Shown here: piece by piece, positions 1 through 6,599 of the stretch | Position numbering within the stretch: position 1 is the stretch's first letter | Layout of the letters: each line of letters begins with the position of its first letter | Source of the DNA: Phycisphaerales bacterium | Lineage (GTDB): Bacteria; Planctomycetota; Phycisphaerae; SM23-33 | Direction: 5' to 3' | Length of the DNA stretch: 17,389 bases | NCBI GenBank assembly: GCA_003485185.1 | Contig: DNAS01000175.1 | Location: 4,980-22,368 of the forward strand | Position numbers and translations under genes: made by a program | Notes under the pieces: generated by a model | Database searches by the model: none | The model's input: only the letters and a program-made list of their open reading frames with translations | What the model was told of the DNA's origin: nothing

Positions 1-1
1 C

Positions 2-148
2 GCCGAGATTGCGCGCGACGAACTGGCCGTCGTGCCGGAATGGTACGCGATCTTCGACGCCAACTCCGCGCCGGACGCCGCCGGCGGACTCAAGGAAATT
101 CACGGCAACGGGTGGGGAGAATACTACCGGCTCTATAGAATACGTTGA
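2..148 (+). CDS. C-terminal end of an unidentified protein (5' truncated)
   Basis: An open frame enters from the left edge and ends at TGA 146-148, giving the last 48 residues of a larger protein. Its third codon positions are rich in G and C like those of the genes around it, so it looks genuinely coding. The end contains aromatic residues and finishes with the basic tail YYRLYRIR. No motif could be recognised in so short a piece. Tails of this style occur on some membrane glycosyltransferases, but that is only a guess and no function is assigned. The following lipoprotein gene begins 82 bases later on the same strand, so the two could be co-transcribed. Confidence 0.6.
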   Translation, partial: AEIARDELAVVPEWYAIFDANSAPDAAGGLKEIHGNGWGEYYRLYRIR

Positions 149-230
149 GCACCGCGCCCGCGCCGGCAAGGCCCGCTACCGGCGCCACAGGCAGGATCCA
201 CGTGGGCTGAGATAACGGAAAGGGAAACCC

Positions 231-788
231 ATGACACGTGCCTTGTTGATGCTGACCCTGCTGGTGGGAGTGTCGTTCCTCGCGCCGGGGTGCATGACGG
301 CTGCCAAGGAAGCCTACGGCGGAGTGACGGGGGCCGACGGAATCGTCGCGGAGATCCAGCCCGCCGTCGAAGCGGACAACGACCGCCCTCTCGGCCGGTA
401 CACGCACTTCGAGATCGGCAAAGTCACCGACGACATCTCGGGCAAGTACCCCGACCAGATCCTGGACATGGTGCCGGATCAGTTCGAGAAGCAACTGGCC
501 AAGAAAAAGATCGTCAACGCCCCGACCGGAAAGACTCTGATTATCCGGGGCACGATCATCCACTACGAGGATGAAGGGATGCTCGGGATGGTCCTGGGCC
601 CGCTGGAAGAAATCATCTGCCGCACCGAGCTGGTGGACAAGGACACCGGCAAGGTCATCGGCGTGGCCAACTGCATCGGACGGACGACGGAGCGGGTGAA
701 CAAGGGTGTAGCCAAGAAGGCCGAGGGACTCGCGAAGGCCTGGGCCAATTGGATCGAGATGCGGTATCCGAAGCCGCAGAAGGATTGA
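231..788 (+). CDS. Small putative lipoprotein, DUF4410-like
   Basis: The protein has 185 residues. ATG 231 is preceded by a purine-rich AAGGG site at about 6 bases. Residues 1-20 form a signal peptide of positive charge plus hydrophobic core, ending APG-Cys21. This is a lipobox-like site although -3 and -2 (A, P) are not canonical, so lipidation is likely rather than certain. The mature part has alternating beta-type segments, including TLIIRGTIIHYEDEG and a strand with VDKDTGKVIGVANC. This layout is reminiscent of DUF4410 envelope lipoproteins, which have a similar RGTI and LVDADTG pattern; that match is from memory and weak. The protein would sit in the periplasm or outer membrane. Its function is unknown. 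A terminator-like hairpin follows 58 bases after the stop. Confidence 0.8.
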   Translation: MTRALLMLTLLVGVSFLAPGCMTAAKEAYGGVTGADGIVAEIQPAVEADNDRPLGRYTHFEIGKVTDDISGKYPDQILDMVPDQFEKQLAKKKIVNAPTGKTLIIRGTIIHYEDEGMLGMVLGPLEEIICRTELVDKDTGKVIGVANCIGRTTERVNKGVAKKAEGLAKAWANWIEMRYPKPQKD

Positions 789-846
789 TGCAACCAAAGA
801 TCATACAAGGATTTAGCTGCAATCCTTCCGCGAACGCTGCACGAGT

Positions 847-886
847 CCCCGTGCTGCCCTTTCGGCGGCGCGGGGGCTGGTCTTTT
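847..886 (+). terminator. Rho-independent terminator candidate after the small lipoprotein gene
   Basis: A 12-bp stem pairs 847-858 (CCCCGTGCTGCC) with 864-875 (GGCGGCGCGGGG). All 12 positions pair if two G-U pairs are allowed, and the loop is CTTTC. Three further pairs can extend the base outward. A T-rich stretch with TTTT follows at 881-886. It lies between the stop at 788 and the next start at 999, as expected for the end of that transcript. Confidence 0.6.
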
Positions 887-998
887 CCTGCGTCGCGTTC
901 ACCGGACGGGCATTGCGCCTCAAGTGCAGAAGGCCCAAACGACGATATACACTGCCGGACGCGTTGGCCTCGCCGGCTCGCGCCGCAGGAGAATCGCC

Positions 999-1193
999 GT
1001 GTGCCCTTTTGTGGAAAAAGCCGATCCGCGTTGTGCGACGCACCTGACCTTGCGCAACCTGTACCGGGCCTTTGCTCACTGCGCGGACCGCTACTCGTCC
1101 TGCCCGGTCTACCAGGCCCTGAACGCGGAGCAGTTCCAGCATGACCCCGGCGAGCGAGTCCCCAACATCCCGGTCGTCCTCGCCGCCTCTTGA
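999..1193 (+). CDS. Small four-cysteine protein overlapping the xerD start
   Basis: Starting at GTG 999 gives a 64-residue protein. This start is chosen over the upstream ATG at 924 because AGGAG lies at 986-990, about 8 bases before it, and because family-like sequence begins exactly there (MCPFVEKADPRC). Cysteines sit at residues 2, 12, 28 and 35. The pattern CPF-x7-RC, then a helix, then C-x6-CPVY resembles short uncharacterised proteins I recall from other bacteria. Four cysteines in 34 residues suggest a bound metal or iron-sulfur cluster, but this is inference. Its last 53 bases overlap the first codons of the recombinase in another frame, implying coupled translation. The tail after residue 40 is low in features and may exist only because of the overlap. 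Confidence 0.65.
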   Translation: MCPFVEKADPRCATHLTLRNLYRAFAHCADRYSSCPVYQALNAEQFQHDPGERVPNIPVVLAAS

Positions 1194-2085
1194 GGCCAAG
1201 TTTCTCCTCGCGGGCTTTCTGGACTATCTCCAGGCGGAATGCGGCCTGTCCGCCAATACCCGCAAGGCCTATTCTCGTGACCTTCGCCGGTTCCTGGCGT
1301 TCCTCGCGGAAAACGGCGCGGGCTCCCTCGGCGCGACGACCCCGCGCCACATCGAGGCGTTTTTGCGTGCGGAGCATGAGCGGGGACTGTCGCCCGCCTC
1401 GATCGCCCGGGAACTGGCCGCCGTCCGGATGTTCTGCCGGTATCTCGTCCTGCAGCAGGTGTTGCGCCTGGACGTCTCGGCCAGCATCGACCCGCCCCAA
1501 AAGTGGCACCGCCTTCCGACCGTCCTGGACGACCAGTCGGTCGTCCGTCTGATCGCCTCGCCCGACGACGAGCAGGACGCCCACGCCTCCCGCGACCGGG
1601 CCATGCTCGCCGTCCTCTACGCGTCGGGGCTCCGGGCCTCCGAACTGGCCGGGTTGAGAATCAACGATTTCAACGACCACCTGGGCGTGCTTCGCGTACT
1701 CGGCAAAGGCGACAAGGAGCGGATCGTCCCCCTCGCCTCGTCGGCGGCACAGGCCGTCCGGGAATACATGGCAGGCCAGCGCACCCAGCTCCCGGCAGCC
1801 CCCGACGAGCAGGCCCTGTTCCTGTCCCGCACGGGCCGACCCCTGACGCGAGAAGACGTCTTCCGAATCGTCCGCAAGTACGTCCGACGGGCCGCCCTGG
1901 CCGGGAACGTCACCCCGCACACCCTGAGGCACTGTTTCGCAACGCACCTGCTCAGCCGCGGGGCCGATCTGCGAAGCGTCCAGGAAATGCTCGGACACGC
2001 CGACATCTCCACGACCCAAATCTACACTCACGTGGACGCGGCCCGTTTGAAAGCAATTCACAGGAAGTTCCACCCCCGCGGATGA
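1141..2085 (+). CDS. xerD: Site-specific tyrosine recombinase XerC/XerD
   Basis: The protein has 314 residues, close to the usual 295-310 for Xer recombinases. Residues about 20-105 form the SAM-like core-binding domain (FLDYLQAECGLSANTRKAYSRDL). The catalytic domain follows, with all expected residues visible: Arg165 in GLRASEL, Lys189 in GKGDKER, His260 and Arg263 in HTLRH, His286 in LGHADIS, and nucleophile Tyr295 in IYTHV. The family resolves chromosome dimers at dif with a partner Xer and FtsK. XerC and XerD cannot be separated reliably here, so the symbol is the more likely choice. ATG 1141 has GGAG about 9 bases upstream. The first 15 residues are Ser/Pro-rich and overlap the preceding small gene. 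No integrase-type accessory genes or att sites are nearby, which supports a housekeeping role. Confidence 0.93.
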   Translation: MTPASESPTSRSSSPPLEAKFLLAGFLDYLQAECGLSANTRKAYSRDLRRFLAFLAENGAGSLGATTPRHIEAFLRAEHERGLSPASIARELAAVRMFCRYLVLQQVLRLDVSASIDPPQKWHRLPTVLDDQSVVRLIASPDDEQDAHASRDRAMLAVLYASGLRASELAGLRINDFNDHLGVLRVLGKGDKERIVPLASSAAQAVREYMAGQRTQLPAAPDEQALFLSRTGRPLTREDVFRIVRKYVRRAALAGNVTPHTLRHCFATHLLSRGADLRSVQEMLGHADISTTQIYTHVDAARLKAIHRKFHPRG

Positions 2086-2106
2086 CGCCGCCGTCACCTG
2101 CGGTGC

Positions 2107-2132
2107 AAAAAAAAGGCCCCGAAGCCGGAACC
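2107..2132 (-). terminator. Intrinsic terminator of the HicB-like gene
   Basis: Read on the minus strand, GGTTCCG (2132-2126) pairs with CGGGGCC (2121-2115) across a GCTT loop. The stem has 7 bp including two G-U pairs and is followed at once by eight T residues (2114-2107). The G-U pairs become C-A mismatches on the plus strand, so it should act mainly on minus-strand transcripts. It sits 66 bases beyond the stop of the HicB-like gene. Confidence 0.65.
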
Positions 2133-2197
2133 TGACTCGCTCGAAAGAAAAAATCCCCCTTCTCCGTCTCACGGCCGCGCTCTGCATTATGTCGCGA

Positions 2198-2395
2198 TCA
2201 CACCTCCGCAACTTCCTGCAGATCGAAGTCGGGGACGAAATTGTTCACGGCGGCAATGTATCCCTTGATCGCTTCGTCGAGTTTCTCACGCGCGTGGTCG
2301 TGCGTGTCGCCTTCGCAGACACACCCAGGCAGCGAGGGGCAAATCGCCGTGAATGTTCCTTTTTCGTTCGTAAAGATCGTGACCCGCAACTTCAT
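2198..2395 (-). CDS. HicB-like (UPF0150) domain protein, orphan
   Basis: The protein has 65 residues and starts at ATG 2395-2393. An upstream extension of 51 codons is open but non-family. The start is supported by GGGGAGG about 6 bases upstream and by the family fold beginning at MKLRVTIF. The motif TAICPSLPGCVCEGDTHDHA, followed by a helix EKLDEAIKGYI, is typical of the partial RNase-H-like fold of HicB antitoxins. HicB normally neutralises the HicA mRNA interferase. No HicA-like frame (a small basic protein with the dsRBD-like fold and a catalytic His) is visible on either side. The protein ends soon after the fold and lacks a C-terminal DNA-binding domain. It may be a solitary relict antitoxin or a regulator with another role. 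Confidence 0.8.
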   Translation of the reverse strand: MKLRVTIFTNEKGTFTAICPSLPGCVCEGDTHDHAREKLDEAIKGYIAAVNNFVPDFDLQEVAEV

Positions 2396-2474
2396 TCTCG
2401 CCTCCCCAGGCAGAGAGTCGCCTCTCATTTGTCCGTACAGACCCGTATCCAGTTCATCCTGCCTCACAGATCTC

Positions 2475-2528
2475 TTCCGCAGGCAGCGGAATCGGGGGCG
2501 ACATGCGGGCAGTTCCTGCCCCAGACCC
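2475..2528. other. Paired hairpins in the region upstream of the HicB-like gene
   Basis: Positions 2396-2869 (474 bases) contain no gene I can support. Within this stretch are two adjacent perfect hairpins: TTCCGC (2475-2480) with GCGGAA (2486-2491), and GGGCAG (2507-2512) with CTGCCC (2516-2521). The second could be enclosed by an outer GGGG/CCCC pairing ending near 2528. No T-tract follows on either strand, so these are not terminators. Their role is unknown. Confidence 0.35.
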
Positions 2529-2723
2529 CTGATACGTTTGCACCCCATCCGCTCTGCAACTTATTCTAGCACGGCGCAATCGCGGAACACAAACTTGTCA
2601 CGAAAAAAACCTCGTCGGACCCCATGGATTGTGATGGAATTTTCCTGCCCGAGCTGCATCCCTTGGCGGTGCCGTTGGTTTGGCCGTCAAGTCGCCGTGA
2701 TGCACCTGTTGGAAAAAAAATTT

Positions 2724-2749
2724 CGGCTTTCCTGATCGTCAGGGAACCG
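2724..2749. other. Intergenic hairpin upstream of the fmdB-type promoter
   Basis: TTTCCTGA (2728-2735) pairs with TCAGGGAA (2739-2746) around a three-base TCG loop, with one G-T pair. CGG and CCG extend it across a single bulged base. On the minus strand it is followed within 9 bases by a run of eight T (2713-2720), which resembles a terminator. No minus-strand gene ends here, however, so the purpose is unclear. Confidence 0.35.
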
Positions 2750-2768
2750 CCACAGGACACAAACGGAC

Positions 2769-2797
2769 TTGGTTCCGCGCCTGGGGGCTGCTATACT
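2769..2797 (+). promoter_or_regulatory. Candidate sigma70-type promoter for the FmdB-type gene
   Basis: TTGGTT at 2769-2774 and TATACT at 2792-2797 are separated by 17 bases. The -10 box matches consensus at 5 of 6 positions and the -35 box at 3 of 6. Transcription would begin near 2804, leaving a leader of about 66 bases before ATG 2870. This is a consensus match only. Confidence 0.5.
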
Positions 2798-2869
2798 GAT
2801 TCGCGATTCGGGAGGGCGGGTGATTTCGTCCGCGATCTTCAGGATCTCCCCCGGAACGTGCGAGAAACC

Positions 2870-3100
2870 ATGCCGATATACGAATATTCCTGTGAGAATT
2901 GCGGCCGGCAGTTGGAATTGTTGGTTTCGTCCAGCCGGGTCAAGCCCGCCTGCCCCCACTGCAGTTCCAAGAGACTTACCCGCAAATTCTCCACTTTCGC
3001 CGCGCATTCCGGGTCCGCCCAGCCGCAATGCCCGTCCGGAACCTGCCCGGGCGCGACAACATCGGCATGCGCGTCGGGAAAGTGCCCGTTTTCGAGATAG
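2870..3100 (+). CDS. FmdB-family zinc ribbon protein
   Basis: The protein has 76 residues and starts at MPIYEYSC, the invariant opening of the FmdB/Zn-ribbon_8 family. Two knuckles, Cys8-x2-Cys11 and Cys28-x2-Cys31, bind one zinc in this family. FmdB was named as a putative regulator of formamidase, but the cellular role of most members is unknown. The C-terminal half is a flexible Ser/Ala/Gly tail with four more cysteines (54, 59, 67, 72) ending GKCPFSR, a common form of tail in this family. The Shine-Dalgarno site is weak. The gene converges with the 3D-domain gene, with only 16 bases between stops and no clear terminator. Confidence 0.88.
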   Translation: MPIYEYSCENCGRQLELLVSSSRVKPACPHCSSKRLTRKFSTFAAHSGSAQPQCPSGTCPGATTSACASGKCPFSR

Positions 3101-3116
3101 CTCCGCGGCAGGACAA

Positions 3117-3707
3117 TCAGTCGAGAATAACCGTCACGTCCAGCCAGCGGGCGCCCCACTTGCGGGCCTGCTGGTGCGAGGGGAAGAATACGTCCAACCG
3201 ATGGCCCTTGATCTTCGCGCCGCGATCCAGGACCGGCGCCGCCTGCCCGCCATTGTAGCCTGGAATCGACACCCTCCGCCCGAACGGCAACAGCCGTGTG
3301 TCGGCCGCCACGAACTTCGACCCGTTTGCCCAGATGCTCTTTCCGCTGGCGGTCTTTCCATCGCTCCAAGCGCCGCAGCATTTCGGGCACGGACAATACG
3401 CCGTCACCAGCATCCGCATGGTCACCGTTCTGGGACGGGGCGCCGGCTCGATCCGCGCGGGACTTTGCGGAGCCGGCCCGGCAACGGGCACAGCCGTTTG
3501 TGGCTCCACGAACAAAGGGATCGCTTCGCCGCCGACCTTCGCCGCAGGCGTTGAAGACTCCTGCGGAATGGTCACCGCCGCCAGAACGGGCGAATTCGCC
3601 CCCTCCTGGGCGGAGTCCTGCTTGAGGGAAGAAACATAGGACGCCAGCACCGCCGCCCCTGCCATCAGCAGCAGCAATACGGCAAAATATTTACCTGCTT
3701 TGGTCAT
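3117..3707 (-). CDS. Membrane-anchored 3D-domain protein (putative cell-wall-active enzyme)
   Basis: ATG 3707-3705 gives 196 residues. AGGAGG lies 12 bases upstream, rather far. An earlier TTG at 3785 is rejected because it lies inside the promoter. Residues 7-25 form one transmembrane or signal-anchor helix. A Pro/Ala/Glu-rich linker runs to about residue 95, and the 3D domain fills 96-196. The three aspartates that name the domain are visible: Asp136 (AADTRLLPFG), Asp161 (VLDRG) and Asp172 (HRLDVFF). The fold is related to the MltA/RlpA double-psi barrel, and members are associated with peptidoglycan cleavage. Four cysteines (105, 107, 110, 111; CPCPKCC) in the first strand are usual for the bacterial YuiC/YorM-like group. 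It would act in the periplasm. Substrate and exact reaction are unknown. Confidence 0.87.
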   Translation of the reverse strand: MTKAGKYFAVLLLLMAGAAVLASYVSSLKQDSAQEGANSPVLAAVTIPQESSTPAAKVGGEAIPLFVEPQTAVPVAGPAPQSPARIEPAPRPRTVTMRMLVTAYCPCPKCCGAWSDGKTASGKSIWANGSKFVAADTRLLPFGRRVSIPGYNGGQAAPVLDRGAKIKGHRLDVFFPSHQQARKWGARWLDVTVILD

Positions 3708-3757
3708 CGTTTCCCAGGGCCTCCTGAACCTGTCGGGCGACAGTACAAAAGGCCGGA

Positions 3758-3785
3758 ATTCTAGCGGTGGTTCTTGCAATGTCAA
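3758..3785 (-). promoter_or_regulatory. Sigma70-type promoter of the 3D-domain gene
   Basis: On the minus strand a perfect TTGACA (3785-3780) is followed after 16 bases by TAGAAT (3763-3758), 5 of 6 to the -10 consensus. Transcription would start near 3751, about 44 bases before ATG 3707. This is among the best promoter matches in the window. It also explains why the in-frame TTG at 3785 cannot be the start codon. Confidence 0.65.
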
Positions 3786-3969
3786 GCTTCTGCCTGACCT
3801 AAAACTGACATAAAATAATTCCGGATTTGCACTCCCTCAACCCCTTGCGTACCAAATAGTTAATGTTATTCGTTTCCCGGACTCGTCTTGCCGGGCTCCG
3901 GAAATTGCATCTTGGGACAACGGAGAGAAGGCTCCAAGGGCCGCGCCTTTCCGTCATGGTCTTTAAGGA

Positions 3970-3999
3970 TTGTTCCCGGGCGTCCTGAACGGGTATACT
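3970..3999 (+). promoter_or_regulatory. Candidate promoter for the exported protein pair
   Basis: The stretch 3708-4047 (340 bases) has no gene. It carries the minus-strand promoter above and, on the plus strand, TTGTTC (3970-3975) with TATACT (3994-3999) at 18-base spacing. The -10 is 5 of 6 and the -35 only 3 of 6. It would start a short leader of about 40 bases before GTG 4048. No other structure was found between 3786 and 3969. Confidence 0.4.
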
Positions 4000-4047
4000 G
4001 GGCGAAGTCGAAATCGGTCGAATTCCGCGGGCAGGGAGGTGCGTCAC

Positions 4048-5316
4048 GTGACATGCCGGACTGGAATCGCGTTGAGCCTCCTGCTGGGTTCGGCCTTGCT
4101 GGCAGTTCCCGCCGTTGCGCGGGCCGATCGGCTCATCCTCGCCGACGGGCGCACCATTACCGGCTCGGTCACCGTCGAAGGCAACACGGTGACGATCAAG
4201 GCGGCCTTCGGCACGCTCCAGTTCTCCCGCCAGGAAGTCGCCCGCATCGAGATGGGCGAAACCCCGCGCGACGAGTTCGAAAAACGCCGGGCCGCCACGG
4301 CCTTCGACGATGCCGACGCCCTGCTGGCCCTGGCTGCCTGGGCCGAAGGCAAGTCCCTTTCCCGCGAAGCCGGCGAGGTCTACCAAGCCGTCCTGAAGGT
4401 GAATCCCGACCATCCCGTCGCCCGGAAAAAGCTCGGGTTTGTCCGGATCGACGGGAAATGGCATGAATTCGCCGGAGCGATGGAACTGGCCCGCAGCAAG
4501 CTGGAAGCCGGAAACTACGACGCCTTGCTGAGCGAGATTCTTCCCGCGCTGAGCGGCGCCGCCCCGTCGCCGCGCCAGGCGTTGCAAGCCGGTGAACTGA
4601 CGGCGATGACCCTGTTGCGGGCTGCGCGGTTCGCCCAGGCCGCCGAAGCATTCAAATCCCTGGCCGCCCAGGCCGACGCCGGCGCCGCCACGCGATACCT
4701 CGCCATCTCCGACATCCTTTCGGGCAACAAGGACGGAATGTACGTCCTGAAGGAAAAGTACCCCCCCGACGCGGAAATCCGGGGCGCTCGCGCCGTGCCG
4801 ATCGGTCCTGCCTCGCTGGCCGACCCGTTGGTCCTCCAAGCTGCCCTCTGGGACCGCGCCAAGGAGCACATCGCAGCCGGACGTAAGATCATGGACGAGG
4901 CCCGCGCGATCCAGGAAACCGATCCGGACACTGCCCGGACCAAGTACCTGCTGGCCGGGCGGACCTTCGACAAGTCCGACGCCCTCGTCGAGGGCATCTC
5001 GCGAAGCTACCGCATCGAGATCGCCCGCCGGCAGATCGCCGTCCTCCGCCGCGACAGCGAGAGCAACGCCCGGAAATTCGACCTGCTGATGGAGTCGCTC
5101 GGCAGCCAGAAAATGTCACCCGCGGAATATCGAAATACCGTTGTCCGATTGATCCATTACCTGGATAATGTCCGAGAGGACCTGAACTCGATCCTCGCGC
5201 TGGCTAAGCCGTATGCGCAGGAGCTGGCGTTGGAGACCAAGTGGGCGGAACTGGACCTCCAGCGGATCGAGGAGATGCGGCGAGTCCTGAAGAAGGAACT
5301 CGATGCCCGGAATTAA
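4048..5316 (+). CDS. Exported protein with TPR-like body, unknown function
   Basis: GTG 4048 gives 422 residues. GGAGGT at 4035-4040, 7 bases upstream, decides this start; a signal peptide then begins at once (hydrophobic 7-22, likely cleavage after ARA at 26). Residues 27-68 form a small beta domain opening with LILADGRTITGSV, which reads like the short ADGR-type beta modules common in planctomycete exported proteins. A repeat-like helical region follows (AGEVYQAVLKVNPDHPVARKK, then LGFVRIDGKWHEF), resembling a TPR unit, and then mixed helices to the end. The last 60 residues are charged and helical (coiled-coil-like). Its stop overlaps the next start by 14 bases, so the two are translationally linked and probably act together in the periplasm. 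No catalytic motif was found. Confidence 0.8.
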   Translation: MTCRTGIALSLLLGSALLAVPAVARADRLILADGRTITGSVTVEGNTVTIKAAFGTLQFSRQEVARIEMGETPRDEFEKRRAATAFDDADALLALAAWAEGKSLSREAGEVYQAVLKVNPDHPVARKKLGFVRIDGKWHEFAGAMELARSKLEAGNYDALLSEILPALSGAAPSPRQALQAGELTAMTLLRAARFAQAAEAFKSLAAQADAGAATRYLAISDILSGNKDGMYVLKEKYPPDAEIRGARAVPIGPASLADPLVLQAALWDRAKEHIAAGRKIMDEARAIQETDPDTARTKYLLAGRTFDKSDALVEGISRSYRIEIARRQIAVLRRDSESNARKFDLLMESLGSQKMSPAEYRNTVVRLIHYLDNVREDLNSILALAKPYAQELALETKWAELDLQRIEEMRRVLKKELDARN

Positions 5317-6490
5317 GTCCTACATCCTGTGCGGGGTGACGGCGATGACGGGAGTCGGCCTCGCCGCGGTTCAATCCGGCCTGCCGGATTCCGATACCGA
5401 CACCGTACAGTTCGCCCTGCGGAGCCTCCGCGACGGCCAGTCCGCCCAGGCCGAAACCCTCGCCCTTCGTCTGGCCCGGAGAGCGTCCTCGCCGGTGGAC
5501 CGCGCCTGGTTGATCGTCGCCGGAGCCCGCCAGCAGGCCCGCCAATACGAATCCGCCGTCCAGGCCTACAACGCCTATCTCGACAAGTGCGCCTCGGAAG
5601 ACCTGCGCCGCTACGTCCTGGAGCAGATCCGCCTTTGTCGCCGCGCCGCCACCGGCGATCCCGTCTCCGTGGCGCCCAGCAAGCGGCTCACCCCGGCCGA
5701 ACGCGAGGAACTCGCCCGTGTCGACCGTGTCGAGCATATCGATTCGACCGAGCATTTCGTCGTGCGGTCCCGCAACGCCCGCCTGACCAAGCTGGTCGCC
5801 CGCCAGGCGGAAGTCGCCCTGCGGCGAATCGGAAACCTTCTCCTCGGCGAACAGGCCTACCCCCACACGGTGGACATCTACGTCTGGACCGACCGCGAGG
5901 AATATCTCGCCAACGCCTCCGACGCCCCCGAGTGGGCAGGCGGAAGCTTCTCCTTCACCGTCGAAGCCGGCACGGCGACGCGCCGGCTTGATCTGACCCA
6001 GCTGGACGATGACGGAAACTTCAACGTCGCCATGCTCGATCGCGTGCTGCCGCACGAACTGTGCCACCTGGTCGTCCGCGAGCATTTCGGCGAGGCCGAG
6101 TGCCCCCTGTTCCTCAACGAAGGCTTGGCCATGCTCGCCGAGAGCGAAGTGAACAACCAGCGCGTCCTGCTGGCGGGCAAGGCCCTGCTGGGCGAGGCGA
6201 AGATCGACCTGGACGCCCTGCTCGTGGCGCAGCGCCAGTCGCTGTCCAGCCCGACAGTGTTCTACGCCGAGTCGTACAGCGTGGTCTCCTTCCTCCGCCG
6301 GCAACTGACGGACGAGCAGTTCCAAAACTTCCTGGCCCACGTCAAGGACGGATGTTCCGTATCGGACGCGATCCAGCGGGCGATGTACGTTCCGCACAAT
6401 TCCGAGTACGGTCTGATCCTGGCGGCGGCGTGGGAACGCCACGCCATTGCCGACGCCCAGTACCTCGAAGCCGTCAGTCTGGCGCGGTAG
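5303..6490 (+). CDS. Exported HExxH metalloprotease-like protein (peptidase MA-like)
   Basis: The protein has 395 residues. ATG 5303 has AAGGA about 6 bases upstream and lies inside the end of the previous gene. Residues 6-24 form a weak hydrophobic N-terminal segment, probably a signal peptide. A short helical repeat region follows (about 30-115, QYESAVQAYNAYL, TPR-like). The catalytic part carries HELCH at 251-255 and a downstream Glu273 in LNEGLAM, that is HExxH-x17-E. This is the gluzincin arrangement seen in the peptidase-MA family of M1-like enzymes: two His and one Glu for zinc, with Glu252 as general base. The preceding segment VDIYVWTDREEYL and the later FYAESYSVVSFL also fit that family. 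Its substrate is unknown. The overlap with the upstream exported protein suggests a partner or substrate adaptor. Confidence 0.85.
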   Translation: MPGIKSYILCGVTAMTGVGLAAVQSGLPDSDTDTVQFALRSLRDGQSAQAETLALRLARRASSPVDRAWLIVAGARQQARQYESAVQAYNAYLDKCASEDLRRYVLEQIRLCRRAATGDPVSVAPSKRLTPAEREELARVDRVEHIDSTEHFVVRSRNARLTKLVARQAEVALRRIGNLLLGEQAYPHTVDIYVWTDREEYLANASDAPEWAGGSFSFTVEAGTATRRLDLTQLDDDGNFNVAMLDRVLPHELCHLVVREHFGEAECPLFLNEGLAMLAESEVNNQRVLLAGKALLGEAKIDLDALLVAQRQSLSSPTVFYAESYSVVSFLRRQLTDEQFQNFLAHVKDGCSVSDAIQRAMYVPHNSEYGLILAAAWERHAIADAQYLEAVSLAR

Positions 6491-6521
6491 CTTTCGCCCC
6501 CTTCCCTTCCGCCTGATTCCA

Positions 6522-6546
6522 ACGGGGGCTTTCCTTTTCCCCCTGT
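6522..6546 (+). terminator. Weak terminator-like hairpin before leuS
   Basis: ACGGGGG at 6522-6528 can pair with CCCCTGT at 6540-6546, using one G-T pair, around a T-rich loop. An alternative pairing joins GCCCCC at 6496-6501 with GGGGGC at 6524-6529, followed by a T-rich tract. Either could end the upstream transcript. Neither is strong. Confidence 0.3.
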
Positions 6547-6599
6547 TTGGTGTAATTCCTAGAACCTGTTCTGTTGGTTTTTACGGAATGGAGACCTTC

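Noticed and set aside
1141..2085. Phage or integrative-element integrase with att sites
   Set aside because: The protein is standard Xer in length and motif. No tRNA, direct repeats, excisionase or phage genes are near.
655..2211. 518-codon minus-strand frame across the xerD region
   Set aside because: Antisense shadow of xerD and the small cysteine gene; no motif and no ribosome site.
2566..2760. 64-codon minus-strand frame as possible HicA toxin
   Set aside because: It lacks the HicA helix and catalytic His motif, has no ribosome site, and lies across a promoter-proximal hairpin.
3708..3785. Upstream TTG start extending the 3D-domain protein by 26 residues
   Set aside because: The TTG is the -35 box of a good promoter, the extension precedes the transcript start, and the membrane anchor begins just after the later ATG.
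3932..3945. 14-base match CTCCAAGGGCCGCG shared with 11712-11725 in the MITE, as trace of a second copy
   Set aside because: No inverted repeat end or further similarity adjoins it, and one 14-base match in 17 kb of GC-rich DNA is plausible by chance.
6562..6571. LexA-type operator GAAC-CT-GTTC before leuS
   Set aside because: Known LexA boxes have four or seven bases between the GAAC and GTTC halves; here there are two, and leuS is not an SOS gene.
6447..6599. Extended N-terminus of LeuRS
   Set aside because: It would overlap the protease gene, has no family similarity, and a better ribosome site precedes ATG 6600.
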